The notes under the pieces: generated by a model
Database searches by the model: none
Told to the model about the DNA's origin: nothing
Seen by the model: the letters and a program-made list of their open reading frames with translations, nothing else
Made by a program: the position numbers and the translations under genes
Part shown: positions 1 through 11,495 of the stretch, piece after piece
How the letters are laid out: each line of letters opens with the position of its first letter
Numbering within the stretch: position 1 is the stretch's first letter
Source: Sequoia sempervirens
Lineage: Eukaryota > Streptophyta > Pinopsida > Cupressales > Cupressaceae
Assembly: GCA_007258455.2 (NCBI GenBank)
Contig: VDFB02114855.1
Location: 62,001-126,000 of the forward strand
Direction: 5' to 3'
Length of the DNA stretch: 64,000 bases

Positions 1-451
1 TTCAAGTTAACTGAAGTCAACTAGCATTCAACTAAAACTAACTAAACCATAACTGAACTGAATTGAACTAAACTAAACTAAACTAAATTGATTCTGAACT
101 CAACTCAACTCAACTCAACTTCATGCATGTAAACATCAAACCCTAACTCATAGGATCTTTACACGCATTCAGAAGTGTTATCTTTTACTCCAAACAATTA
201 ACTTAACTTAAGGTGAGTGTCACCTTCCATGCAGACGCCCCATGTGCCCCTATTATTTAGGAACTCATATTGGACGCCCTCACATGCTCCTAACATTTAA
301 TATTAATTACAAATGTTAATTAACATGATTATTTCATCAAATATTAATATCTTTCTAATTCTAGTGTTGCGGAACACTTTCCAAGGACTTAGGAGATACA
401 TGAAATAAATAATCTTTAGGATTGCAATTAAATGGCATCCTATTTCCAACA
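1..451 (-). repeat. Copia-A 5' LTR, first 451 bp, cut by window start
   Basis: Read on the minus strand this begins TGTTGGAAATAGGATGCC at base 451 and aligns, with roughly 8% differences by eye, to the start of the LTR at 62526-63774. The terminus abuts atgtg (452-456), which is the reverse complement of the cacat that follows the right-hand LTR, so this is the 5' LTR of the same insertion. The rest of the LTR and the element body should lie upstream of the window. It sits inside the LTR of the giant element. Confidence 0.88.
20..120. repeat. degenerate pentamer array inside Copia-A LTR
   Basis: Runs of aacta/aactg/aactc units (TTTAG and TTCAG on the other strand) form a short microsatellite-like block. 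The matching block in the other LTR is at about 62860-62960, so the array belongs to the LTR. The unit is five bases and is not the plant telomere heptamer. Confidence 0.75.
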
Positions 452-591
452 ATGTGAAATAGAGAATATTGTATATTTAGTGATTTTAATTAATTGTTTT
501 GGAGAGCTTTAATAGTTTCTTTAATTAAATGTTTTATTTCATTTATTGTGTTTAGGAGTTTAGATAAAAGAAAATGGGCAGCCTTATCATT

Positions 592-614
592 GATATATAT
601 ATATATATATATAT
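592..614. repeat. TA dinucleotide microsatellite in LARD 5' LTR
   Basis: This uninterrupted TA run lies just upstream of the LTR TATA box. The equivalent run in the 3' LTR (8543-8584) is nearly twice as long, showing slippage since insertion. Confidence 0.95.
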
Positions 615-628
615 TTGTTTTGAGAGCT

Positions 629-636
629 TATAAAAG
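629..636 (+). promoter_or_regulatory. TATA box of LARD LTR promoter
   Basis: TATAAAAG followed by ggggaaggaag is conserved at the same place in both LTRs (629 and 8599). In an LTR element it would set the U3/R boundary a few tens of bases downstream. It is assigned from motif and conservation only. Confidence 0.55.
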
Positions 637-2803
637 GGGGAAGGAAGTTTTTTTTTAGGGGGGTCTATTTTCTTTTGGAGGAGCAATTCTTTGTTTCAGA
701 AGGAGAAGGAAAACCCCACAATTTGGGCAGCAGAGTTGGGGAGAAATGTGTAGATTTTGTTGAGAAGAAAATTTTGGGCATCTAATTGTTGATTTTAGTG
801 TGTCATTTTCTTGTTGTTGTTCTAAATTGGAACCCAACCGTGCCTTATATTCAAATCATTCTTTCATTTCAATTTTGGGGCAGCATTGAGGTATTTTCTA
901 TGTGGTTCTTGGAAACCCTTGAATTTCTGGTGATATTGAATGTGATTTAGCTTAGGAATAGTAGGCTTTGAATTTCCTTATGGCAGATTTATTCCTCTGT
1001 TTTACTTGTGTGAATACTGGGAGGTTGGATAATGCTTGTGTGGGATTCGATTAGTTGCTCTGTAGTTTTCTTTATGGTAGACTTGATTGTGCATTTCCAA
1101 CTTGTTTCATTGTCATTGATTGTTCTCAAATAGATCCATTCTCCTGTCCTAAACTTTGAAACAAAGGTGGAATTCAACTTGAAACAATTGAAGCTGAAAT
1201 GGGTTGTTGGCAAAATAGATTTTTGGGCACTTTCATTCTCTTTTTTTTTTAGTTTTTGCCCAGCTTGTGAAAACACATTTTTTTATGCTGCTATTTAACC
1301 ACCTATTATAAAATTCAAAATAAATGTGGATTCCATATAGAAACTCCCATATCTCAACTGGGTCGTTGTCTGATTTTAAATCCGGGCACTTTCATTTTTC
1401 ATGTTTTTGCCCAACTTGGCTAAAAACGTGTTTTTCATAACAACACCTTATTTATGGTCATAAACTTAAAAACCAAAGGTGGAATCCAATTAGAAACATC
1501 AAAATATGAATTGGGTCAAGCTCCGATTTTAGATCTAGGCACTTTGAATTTTTATGATATTTTTATGCCCTCTTTCTCATTCTTTTGAGCAACAACTGAA
1601 ACCTTGTTTTGTGCCCCAATCACGTAGTAGTTTTTAATTGATTTAAAAGTAGTTTTGTGGGATTATTTAATGAGATTAATACTGATTATATGATTGGTTT
1701 CTTTTCATTAAGTTAATGATGAATGTTCAAATGGTATTTGATCTATTTGTTAATAGATGTGATCAGCTGTTTAAATGATTTAACATCAATGTTTGCTTGG
1801 CTGTTTTAAAAGGTTTTAATGATGGATTTTAATGGTTTTTTCACTGTTTCATATTTTCTATGGAATCCTCATTTGGTTAAACGAGATGAGCTTAGGTCTA
1901 GGTAGTTAGAGTGGTCCTTTGGAGTGGCTCTCTATAGGCCCGAGACCCGCAAGTGGCTGCCAGGGGAAATAGTAGCAGAGTTATAGTAAACAAGTGATAA
2001 CTAAATAAAAACAATGGGGTAAAACACAAATAAGATAATGAGTCCTTCTTCATGTCTTTGAGCGCTTGTAAAGGCTAAGGATGCACTCGAGAAGGCCTAT
2101 CCGTCTGCGGGGCATTGAGTTATCTGTCTACAGGGCGTTGATTCGGGCATGATTGAGTCTCCTCGTCCATATGAGAGGTGTACTTTATTCCATTTGGTGC
2201 CATCCCTTCGAGCATGCATGATGACACTACATCTGATCTCCACTCTAGTACCTAGTATCTTAGTAGTCGTGAGTAGTACCCAACATATTATTGTATGAGT
2301 ATCTTCATGTTGTGACATTGGCTTTAATGCATTGCATTTCGTGTTTGCTTTGTGTTTGATGTGAGTGTTGGCCATATGTTACCCTTGCTTTGTTATCTTT
2401 GTTTGGGCCTTGTGACTACCCCCGAGAACAGTGGGGTGGTCTCTTTTGAGTCCACATGGTAGGAAGGCATTGCCACCACCATTGGGGACCGGTGTACAGG
2501 TTATTGGAGCATCAATTGGAGGTGTTCTCTCTTGTACTTAATTTATCAGTTGATGTATCTTATTCATGGTTATGCCATTGTACTCATGTATATTCTTTTA
2601 TGTATATTGTACTCTCTTGAGAGAGAAGATATAATCATATAAATTAATGAGAAGAAATGTGATGTTTTATATTTGGCTTACAGGTTCCGGTGTTGGTATT
2701 GGACTCGCTTGTACTATGATGATCATTATGGCTTTTGTTCAAAAGTTTTCATGCAAGAATCAAAGCTATGGTTGTGTATTTCCTTCATGCAATAGACTGC
2801 AAA

Positions 2804-3062
2804 ATTTTTGGCGCAACACAACTTTCTATTTGTTGTTTTGTGTTGTTGCTGCTAAATTTCCGCCGCAACGCAGCTTTCTATTTGTTGTTCTATGTTGTTG
2901 CTGCAAAAGTTTTAGTGCATTGAATCTTTCTATATGTCATTTTGTGATGTTGCAGTAGAAAGTTCTGAAGCAGGAATTTTTGGTGCATCGGAGCTTTCTA
3001 CATGTTTTCATGTGTTGTTACTATAGAAAGTTCTAGAGTAGGAAGTTCTAGAGTAAAATTTT
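2804..3062 (+). repeat. degenerate approximately 52 bp tandem repeats in LARD LTR
   Basis: Four to five diverged units share a core like gcaacgcagctttctatttg followed by a gttgttgctgcaaaa-type tail. The block is present in both LTRs, so it predates insertion. Translations of it are shadow ORFs that repeat because the DNA repeats. Confidence 0.7.
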
Positions 3063-3279
3063 TGGAGCTATCATGTTTGCTCCTGTTCGGATTTTCTCTG
3101 GAGGGTAAATCAGTCCTCTCCTCTAGGATGTATATTTGGCCATGCTTGGCCATGTATGTTTTTGATATATCATATCAACAATTTCTTTTTGTGTAAGTTA
3201 TTCTTCATGTTTTTAAAAAAAATTATCTTGTCCTCTTTTGGCTCTTACCCTTCATGGTTGCATAGCGGGATGTTACATA

Positions 3280-3291
3280 TGGTATCAAAGC
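3280..3291 (+). promoter_or_regulatory. primer binding site of LARD (Met-tRNA type)
   Basis: TGGTATCAAAGC starts two bases after the LTR end TGTTACA. It differs by one base from TGGTATCAGAGC, the common plant site complementary to initiator Met-tRNA. This fixes the LTR boundary and the plus orientation. Confidence 0.85.
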
Positions 3292-3475
3292 CCATGTTCA
3301 CACACCGGGAGCTCTGGCGTACTTGAACCTTCTATGTTATGCTATGTTTGGTGTGTGTGGTATGAGCTTGTTATATTTTTTTTCATAGTCTTCTTGATTA
3401 GCATTCATGCCTTAGTATGGTGTATAGACCATCCTTGTGATGATCTATTTTGATGTGTTCCTTGTTTCCTTTAGG

Positions 3476-3646
3476 ATGCCTCCTAGGGGTAGAGCCAAAG
3501 GCAGAGTTAGAGGTAGATCCCATGTTGCAACACTGGGATCCCCACTTTTGGTTGATACCTACTTGGTGTGTTGTGTGTGGTGGATAGCAACAAGTGTTGT
3601 TATTTTCCACCCCTTGCATGTCCTGTTGAGGATTTTTTTTGTGTGA
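3476..3646 (+). pseudogene. vestigial gag start peptide of LARD
   Basis: About 200 bp after the primer site, a reading frame begins MPPRGRAKGRVRGR and stops after 57 codons. Many plant Gypsy gag proteins start with a basic, Arg/Gly-rich peptide of this kind, so this may be the remnant of a gag N-terminus kept in a non-autonomous element. The ATG follows a pyrimidine-rich ttgtttcctttag, which resembles a splice acceptor. No capsid domain follows. It could also be chance. Confidence 0.35.
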
Positions 3647-6600
3647 GGGTTAGTTAGACCCTCTATCCTACCAAGAAGTGTGTTCTAATTGGTCTCCTTC
3701 TTGATGTGGCTCTTTCGTTGTGTAAAGGGTTGTGACCCTTGAGTGGTCCCTGAGTGTGGTTGTAGCCCATGTGGTTGCAGTGTGCTTGATGTGTGTGTTC
3801 TAAGTGCTTGTGTAGCGAGATAGTCATAGGACCTCTTGCTTTGAGTGCCTTAGTATGGAATTTTAGAGGGTTGATTTTCCCAACCCTGGCTTGTGTTGTG
3901 GAGGAATGATGCCTCCTAGGCCCTGCCTTACTCTATGGGATTGGAGTGATTCCCTTGGTTGAGAGTCTCTCGAGGTTGAGATGGATTACTTCCCTATATC
4001 CTATGTTGAAGGTGGGCATGTTGGACCTTATCTCGTTGGTGGGTTGCAGGTGACATGTGTTGCCTAAAATTACCCTTGCTTGGTTTCTTTGTTCATGTTG
4101 TTGGAAGGTCTATTTGACCTTGAGGGTGCCAAGAAGTTCCATTTTTGTGTATTCTCTTCTTGATTCTTGCTATTTTTCATCACCATGCAAAGTTTTTGGT
4201 GCATGTCTTCTTGTGCTTTACCTCCTTGTGCTAATGATTGCTAGATTGAACCTATGTGGTTTTGGAGTTGCTTTTGCATGTTATATTGTATTGAGATTAT
4301 AAAATATGGTAATATAAAATGAATGATCATGTTGTTAGTTCATAGAGATTATTGCATGCTCTCATATGATTGATTCATTTGTGTGAAAGGTATTGTGTGA
4401 TGATGGAACCATGTTTGCATTTGTGCATGTGTTAGAATTGTAAATATCTCTCTCTCCTTCTCTCTCTTCCCATTGGTTTAACAAAGATGCCTATCTTTGA
4501 GTGTGTGGTGTATTGAAAGCCATGGTATGCTTGTCTCTTATGAGTAAATGTTTGCATTCATGAAGGTTTGTTTTATTAGATCAACCTTGGGTAAAGGACC
4601 TAAGTCCCCAAGTTGCATTCATAATCATGGAACATGTATGAATATGAATAGAAAATCATTCTGCATTAAGTAAAAGTTTAGAGAAAAAGGGAATAGTGAA
4701 ACCATTTGCATGTTAATGATAAATACAAAATGTTAAATGTATGTTGAAGTGATAGTGTTGCATACCTTGTATTGAGTAAAATTTGTAATGATATTGCATT
4801 GTGTATAGGAAATAAATGGTTAATATATGTGTGTAGTAAGGTGATTTACCACTTAATAATAGTGAATGTGAATGTGAGAGTTATTATGGAATTGTTGATT
4901 TACTCCATGTCACACTGTGATATATTGTATGTGATAAAGGTTGTAATTACAAAATTATGTTTGATGACATTATCGTCTTGAAAAGAGAAGATTGTATGGA
5001 TGTTGGGAGTACACGTTCTTGGGAAGTTTGTATTAATCTTGCATAATTAGAGGTGGATAATGGTTTTATTTTAGTAAGATGAAATTGGAAAAATATCCTC
5101 CCCATTATGTGAACATCATGTATTAGTGCTCATGTTGAGTGTTGTGAATACCCTATACTTGCTTTGTGTGCCCATCGGATGGTGAGACTGTGTACCCATC
5201 CATGGGGAATATGTTGTATTTCAGGTGTGGGATTAACCATACCATTATGTGTGCTTGTATGTTTGTTACCTGATTGAGGGCCAACCCACATGTGGTTGAA
5301 ATTTATATAAATTTAAGAGTAGAAAAAAATTTAGTTTCATAGAATCTCTTCTTTTGGTTCTCTAGTCCCTCAGTCTATGAAGGGGTAGTAGCAGCCACAA
5401 AGTTCCTTGGGCGGGGTGTGCAGCATACGCATATTGCAACACAGAGCGGTCTCAGCTCAACCGATCCTAAGGAAAGTACTCACTACTTCCCCTTATGATG
5501 GATTAGGGTACTTGATCCATATGTGCTAGCCTAATCCCCATAGTTTTGAGTACAGTAACGTTGGTTTGTTAGTATTGTCTGGCTATCCATAGGGACGTTG
5601 AGTTGGCATTGCCTGGCCGCCTGCAGGGGCATTGAGCTGGAATTAGCGAATCAACCTCGTCCATATGAGAGGTGAGGCTCAAGTATCCCCATATTGATAC
5701 ACTCATATATGAATTATATATATATCATGTTGCTGATGGGAATGAGTTGGGCTCGAGGACATGATTTTGCATGCATAGACGCATGAAGGCACACTATGAG
5801 ATTGTGTTATGATAGCCTACTTGTGTGATGAGCATAATGGGGCATCGTACACTTGTAGAGGGACACTCATGTTGCTCTCGACAGTGTTTGGGTTGATTGG
5901 AATATGGGTATGTCCTATCCATGTATACCTCTAGCTGTGGCAAGTACCTGTGTGTGTGTGTGTTATGTGTGTGCCTACTTCCATGGAGCCACAGATATAC
6001 TTCCATGTGGCATACGACCAGTACATTCCTTCTCCAACTAGCGTATGACCATGTTGTGCTGAGACACAATGCAAGATGTGGCCGAGGTGCACATCCCATG
6101 TGAGAAGCCAAGGAGTGTGTGGGCCACTTGGTGAGTCCATGTCGCATGAAAACGCGATGCGAGGTGTAGCCGAGGAGTACACCCCATGCCATATGGTTGG
6201 TGTGCTAACTCCGCACCACATGAGGCGCTATTGCGATAGTCAAATGTTGTTCCCTCCTTCCTCATTTGGTGGCTAGTATCTAGTCATGTAGTGTTATACA
6301 GTGCAATTTCGAAGATTGTGTATTTTCTTTATGGAAATGATGATTTTCTATTGATTGTGAAGGCTGGCATTTTCATTATATTTGATTGTGATGGTTTAGC
6401 CACACCTTGTGATCTTATTTGCACGTAGCCCTCATGGTTACATTTGATTTAGTGTTGAAATTACATGTATTTCTTGCTTATTTATTGAAATTGAATCTTT
6501 ATTTGATATTTTTTGACTTTGGTGGCTAAACTAGTTTATCCTCATTGTTTTTAATGTTGGCCATGTGTCATATTGTGATTACTCTCCAAGGATGTATGAG

Positions 6601-7544
6601 GTGAACTTATTGAGTGTATATGAGGAAGAAGATGCAGGGAACCTTTAGGATGGGGGTATGTGAGGTTGTTACACAGCTAGGACCCACTACCCACCTATGT
6701 GTGATGACTATCTCTTGGAGGCTAACCACCTTATTCAACAAGAGATAGGTCATTGTGGTCTTGTTGTGGTCTTGTTGGATGGTCTCACCATGTGTGTATG
6801 ACCTAACACCATCAAGCCACTAAGTGTGAGGTATGGATTATGTACGATGGATATTGGCTCTTGGCTCATGGATTATGTATCATGGATTAGTATGCTGCTT
6901 ACCGGTGTCCAAATGGACCTGTGTGTAGCCTTGTGATGTGATTCCCAGTGATTTAAGTATGTATGCATGTATGTATAAATGCATGTTCCATCTTGGATAT
7001 GGTTACATATGAAAAGTTCAAAAGTTAGCTTATTATGCTTTAGAAAGTGTAAATTGTTATATTTTGTTGAAAATGATGCCAAATATGTGCTAATGTGTGA
7101 GATTGGAAGTGTGTGGGAAACAAATATTGTTGCAAACAATGGTGTTTTGGAAAGAATTGAGTGATTATGCATCTTATTTACCCTATTCTTAGTGGAAATC
7201 AATGTGTATCGTAACCTATCCTTGAATGAATGTGGATGTTAAAATAAATGCTTATTTTGAGAATTCTGACACATGATGTGATGTTAGCAAGATTAACCAT
7301 GTTATTTTGTTTCATGTTGAGACCTTATGAGTAAGGCATATGTCAATATATTGTTAATGATTCTTAGAAAGGTGAATGTTAAAAGGATGTCCTTTCTATT
7401 TCATTCAGTGATGAATCATGTATATTATATTTATCATCTTTGGGATGAAGCACAATCTTTTAATGTTGATTATTAGATTTTGAGTACTAATGTGTGACAT
7501 GGTTGCATATTTAGTTTACATGACTTCCAGGAGTAAGTCAAATC

Positions 7545-7558
7545 TTAGGGAGGGAGGA
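7545..7558 (+). promoter_or_regulatory. polypurine tract of LARD
   Basis: A purine run (agggagggagga) directly abuts the LTR start TGTAACACC. This is the normal plus-strand primer position and confirms the left boundary of the complete LTR. Confidence 0.85.
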
Positions 7559-8540
7559 TGTAACACCTCTCTAACCCCAACCAAGGTAAGATAGCATTTT
7601 GATTTTGATTTGGTATTCTAAATGTTAAATGTTATCATAATGAGACTAGACATTGATGATTATGGGAAAGGTTATCATGATTAGTTATTATGTTGGATTA
7701 CATGCTTATATGTTTATATATTGTTATCATTGGTTTTGATGATTATGGATAGGAAAGGGATGATGTTGTAACACTCATATTCGAGAGGCTTACGATATCA
7801 TGACCCTCTTCCTGATGATTGATGTTGCTTCATTTATATGATATATGTTATATGCACATGTACTTTGACGTGTGATTGGAGTGATACAGGTACTGAGTAT
7901 TGACTCCGCCTGGATTCACAGGCCTAAGCGTACTCGTATTCCCCGATGGTGGTTACTGGAGGTAGCCACAGGCCAAACGTCCCCTACCCTATCCCACTGT
8001 ACCCCGTTAGTGCAGTGTTTTTGTGTTGTCTTACCATCTGGTTACCTAACGATAACATTCGGAGCACCTTTCGATCGTATGTGGTTTACCAGCATGTCTT
8101 GTTGAGGTATGTTTTCATGGTTTTCGTTAATCTTTTTATGTGGTTATATATTTCGGTTGTCAATGTTATGATATGGTATTTTATAGTGTTTAATTGATTG
8201 GAGTTTTGAATTGTTATATCCTTGAGATTTTAGATATGTTATTTTACGTGATTTTTATTGATCATTATGAGGGAATGATATATTTCATTTAGTAATTTTA
8301 AATGATTTTATTAATCCTTTTTGTGAGCTCTTATAGTCTTATTTAAATCTTATTTGGGGAGCTTTGTGTATTTTAATGATTGGATTTAAATTATTATTTT
8401 TATGTGAAATAGAGAATGTTGTATATTTAGTGATTTTAATTAATTGCTTTAGAGAGCTTTAATAGTTTATTTAATTACATGTTTTATTTCATTTATTGTG
8501 TTGAGGAATTTAGTTAAAAATAAAATGGCAGCCTTGTCAT

Positions 8541-8542
<2 letters not shown>

Positions 8543-8584
<42 letters not shown>
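8543..8584. repeat. TA dinucleotide microsatellite in LARD 3' LTR
   Basis: About 21 TA units, against about 11 at the matching place in the 5' LTR. Confidence 0.95.
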
Positions 8585-8589
<5 letters not shown>

Positions 8590-8598
8590 TTGAGAGTT

Positions 8599-8606
8599 TA
8601 TAAAAG
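8599..8606 (+). promoter_or_regulatory. TATA box of LARD 3' LTR
   Basis: TATAAAAG followed by ggggaaggaag, the counterpart of the motif at 629-636. Confidence 0.55.
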
Positions 8607-10770
8607 GGGGAAGGAAGATTTTTTTTTTAGGGGGATATATTTTCTTTTGGAGGAGAAATTCTCTGTTTTGGAAGGAGAAGGAAAACCTTGTGATTTGGGC
8701 GGAAAAGTTCGGGAGAAAAGTGGAGATTTCGTTGAGAAGAAATTTTTGGGCATCTGATTGTTGATTTCAGTGTTCCATTTTCTTCTTGTTGTTCTAAGTT
8801 GGAACCCAGTCGTGCCTTATATTCAAAGGATTCTTTCATTTCAGTTTTGGGGCAGCATTGAGGTATTTTTCTATGTGGTTCTTGAAACCCCTTGAATTTT
8901 TGGTGATACTGAATGTGATTTAGCTTAGGAATGGTAGGATTTGCATTTCCTTATGGAAGATTTATTCCTCTATTTTATTTGTGTGAATACTGGGAGGTTC
9001 GATAATTTTTGTGTGGGATTCGATTAACTGCTTTGTAGTTTTCTTTATGGCAGACTTGACTGTGCATTTCCAGCTTGTTTCATTGTCATTGATTGTTCTC
9101 AAATAGATCCATTATCTTATCCTAAACTTTGAAACAAAGGTGAAATTCAACTTGAAACAATTGAAACTGAAATGGGTTGTTGGCAAAATAGATTTTTGGG
9201 CACTTTCATTCTCTTTTTTTTTAGTTTTTGCCCAGCTTGTGAAAACGCATTTTTTGATGTTGCTCTTTAACCACCTATTATAAATGAAAAATAAAGGTGG
9301 ATTCCATATAGAAATGCCCATATCTCAACTAGGTCATTGTCCAATTTTAAATTTGGGCACTTTCATTTTTCATCTTTTTGCCTAGCTTGGCTAAAAACAC
9401 ATTTTTCAAACCAACACCTTATTTCTTGTCATAAACTTAAAAACCAAAAGTGGAATCCAATTGGAAATTTCAAAATCTAAATTGGGTCAAGCTCCGATTT
9501 TAGATCTAGGCACTTTGAATTTTTTATGAAATTTTTATGCCCTCTTTCTCATTCTTTTGAGCAGCAATTGAAACCTTGTTTTGTGCCTCAGTCGCATAGT
9601 AGTTTTTAATTGATTTAAAAGTGCTTTTGCAGGATGATTTAATGAGGTTAATACTGATTATATGATTGGTCTCTTTTCATTAAGTTAATGATGAATGTTC
9701 AAATGGTATTTGATCTATTTGTTAATGGATTTGATCGGTTGTTTAAATGATTTAACAACAATGTTTGCTTGGTTGTTTTAAAAGGTCTTAATTATGGATT
9801 TTAGTGTATTTTTCACTATTTCATATTTTCTATGGAATCCTCGTTTATTTAAATGGGATGAGCTTAGGTCTAGGTAGTTAGAGTGGTCCTCTGGAGTGTC
9901 TCTCTACGGGCCCAGGGCCCACAAGTGGTTGTTAGGGGAAATAGTAGTAAAGTTATAGTAAACAAGTGATAACTAAATAAAAATAATGGGGTAAAACACT
10001 AATAAGATAATGAGTCCTCATGCATGGCCTTGAGCTCTTATAAAGGCTAAGGATGCACTTGAGAAGGCCTATCCATCTACGGGGCATTGAGTTATCCTTC
10101 TGCAAGGCGTTAATTCGAGCATGATTGAGTCTCCTCGTCCGTATGAGAGGTGTACTTGATTTCGTGGTGCCATCCCTTCAAGCACGCATGATGAAACTCC
10201 ATATGATATCCACTCTAGTACCTAGTATCTTAGTAGTTGTGAGTAGTACCTGACATGTTATTGTATGAGGATCTTCATGTTGTGACATTAACTTTAATGC
10301 ATTGTATTTTGTGTTTGCTCCGTGTCTAATGTGAGTGTTGGCCATAGGTTACCCTTGCCTTTTTATCTCTTTTTGGGCCTTATGACTACCTCCGAGCACG
10401 ATGGGCTGGTCTCTTTTGAGTCCACAAGGTAGGGAGGCGTTGCCACCACCATTGGGGACCAGTGTACAGGTTATTGGAGCATCAATTGGAGGTGTTCTCT
10501 CTTGTATTTATTTTATTAGTTGATGTATCTTATTCATGGCTATGCCATTGTACTCATGTATATTTCTTTATGTATATTGTACTCTCTTGAGAGAGAAGAT
10601 GTAATCATATAAATTAATGAAAAGAAATGTGATGTTTTATATTTGGCTTACGAGTTCTAGTGTTGGTATCAGAATTTCTTGTACTATGATGATCATTATG
10701 GATTTTGTTCAAAAGTTTCCATGCAAAAATTAGAGCTATGGTTGTGTATTTCCTTCATGCAACAGACTGC

Positions 10771-11045
10771 AAAAGTTTCGATGCAATGCAGCTTTTTGTT
10801 TATTGTTTTGTGTTGTTGCTACTAAAGTTTCGACACAATGCAACTTTATGTTTGTTATTCTGTGTTGCTACTGCAAAAGTTCCAGCGCATTGGAGCTTTA
10901 TGTATGTCATTTTGTGATGTTACAGCAAAAATTTCTAGAGCAGGAAGTTCTGGCACACTGAAGCTTTATGCATGTTGTCATGTGTTGTTATAATAGAAAG
11001 TTCTGGAGCAGGAAGTTCTAGAGCAAAATTTCTGGAGCTACCCTG
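10771..11045 (+). repeat. degenerate tandem block in LARD 3' LTR
   Basis: This is the counterpart of 2804-3062. Units share gcaatgcagctttttgtt-like cores and pieces like ttctggagcaggaagttc near the end. Confidence 0.68.
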
Positions 11046-11247
11046 TTTGCTCCTATTTGGATTTTCTCTAGAGGGTAAATTAGTCCTCTCCTACGTACAT
11101 TCGGCCATGCTTGGCCATGTATGTTATTGATATATCATATCAGCAACTACTTTTTGTGTAGGTTATTCTTCATGTTTAAAAAAAAAATTATCTTCTCCTC
11201 TTTTGGCTCTTACCCTTTGGGGTTGTGTAGTGGGATGTTACAAATAA

Positions 11248-11478
11248 TGTGAGTTGTTATCACAACTCACATAGCTGTTACGAATGTGAGAATAGATTGT
11301 TTTTTTGTAGAGTTGTTAAAACAACTCATTATAATTAGGAAATTCATTTAGAGAGTTTCCTATAAAATAGGATGTTAGAATCCTATAAATATGTAATATG
11401 CATTGAACGAAGTAAGACAAGATGAGAAAATATAATATTATTGTGTGTTAAATATGCTCTAATCTATCTTTTTCCACA
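11248..11478 (+). repeat. short LTR-like or inverted-repeat element
   Basis: The segment runs from TGTGAGTTG to TTTTTCCACA, with outer inverted termini aataatgtg and cacattatt. It carries two perfect short hairpins (gagttgt/acaactc at 11250-11272 and gagttgtt/aacaactc near 11311) and a TATA-like cctataaatatg. Its size and TG...CA ends suit a small solo LTR; the inverted termini also suit a MITE. A clear TSD is not visible. It lies between the LARD 3' end and the truncated 3' end of the LINE. Confidence 0.4.
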
Positions 11479-11495
11479 TTATTAATAACTAGAGC

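Larger units (their letters stand above)
452..3277 (+). repeat. LARD 5' LTR, 3' three-quarters
   Basis: This collinear copy of 8402-11242 starts at the Copia-A target site and ends TGTTACA. It contains the TA microsatellite, the TATA box and the degenerate tandem block seen in the other LTR. Many single-base differences separate the two copies, so the insertion is not recent. Confidence 0.88.
3278..7558 (+). other. LARD interior, essentially non-coding
   Basis: No retrotransposon protein domain is recognisable beyond a short basic peptide near the start. ORFs up to 132 codons occur on both strands around 5.8-6.3 kb but have no recognisable family and overlap each other in antisense. A segment near 5590-5690 resembles part of the element's own LTR near 2095-2190: both contain a ggggcattgag motif and a cctcgtccatatgagaggtg motif. 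A short TG run lies at 5949-5963. Two of the ORFs run opposite each other over the same bases, which argues against coding. Confidence 0.7.
452..11242 (+). mobile_element. giant non-autonomous LTR retrotransposon (LARD-like)
   Basis: Two direct repeats (452-3277 and 7559-11242) flank a 4.3 kb interior. The LTR termini are TGTAACACC and GATGTTACA, a clear terminal inverted repeat. A Met-initiator-type primer site follows the first LTR by two bases and a purine tract precedes the second. No reverse transcriptase, integrase or RNase H is visible in any frame, so it must have been mobilised by proteins of another element, as large retrotransposon derivatives are. The first about 843 bp of the 5' LTR are missing here, replaced by Copia-A; the junction maps to 8402-8406 of the intact LTR. 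The 3' flank is aataa (11243-11247), the expected TSD. Confidence 0.85.
7559..11242 (+). repeat. LARD 3' LTR, complete (3,684 bp)
   Basis: It runs from TGTAACACC to GATGTTACA, with the purine tract immediately before it. It is long for an LTR. It includes a TA microsatellite, a TATA box and a degenerate tandem block, and has no coding capacity that I recognise. Bases 8402-8406 (atgtg) are the site used by Copia-A in the other LTR, and bases 8181-8406 match the reverse complement of 63775-64000. Confidence 0.9.

Noticed and set aside
20..120. Telomere-like TTTAG repeats
   Set aside because: The unit is a five-base TTTAG/TTCAG mix, lacks the GG of the plant telomere heptamer, and recurs in the other Copia-A LTR as an LTR-internal feature.
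5794..6265. ORFs of 66-132 codons on both strands in the LARD interior
   Set aside because: They overlap antisense to one another, have no recognisable domain and lie inside a non-coding retroelement body.
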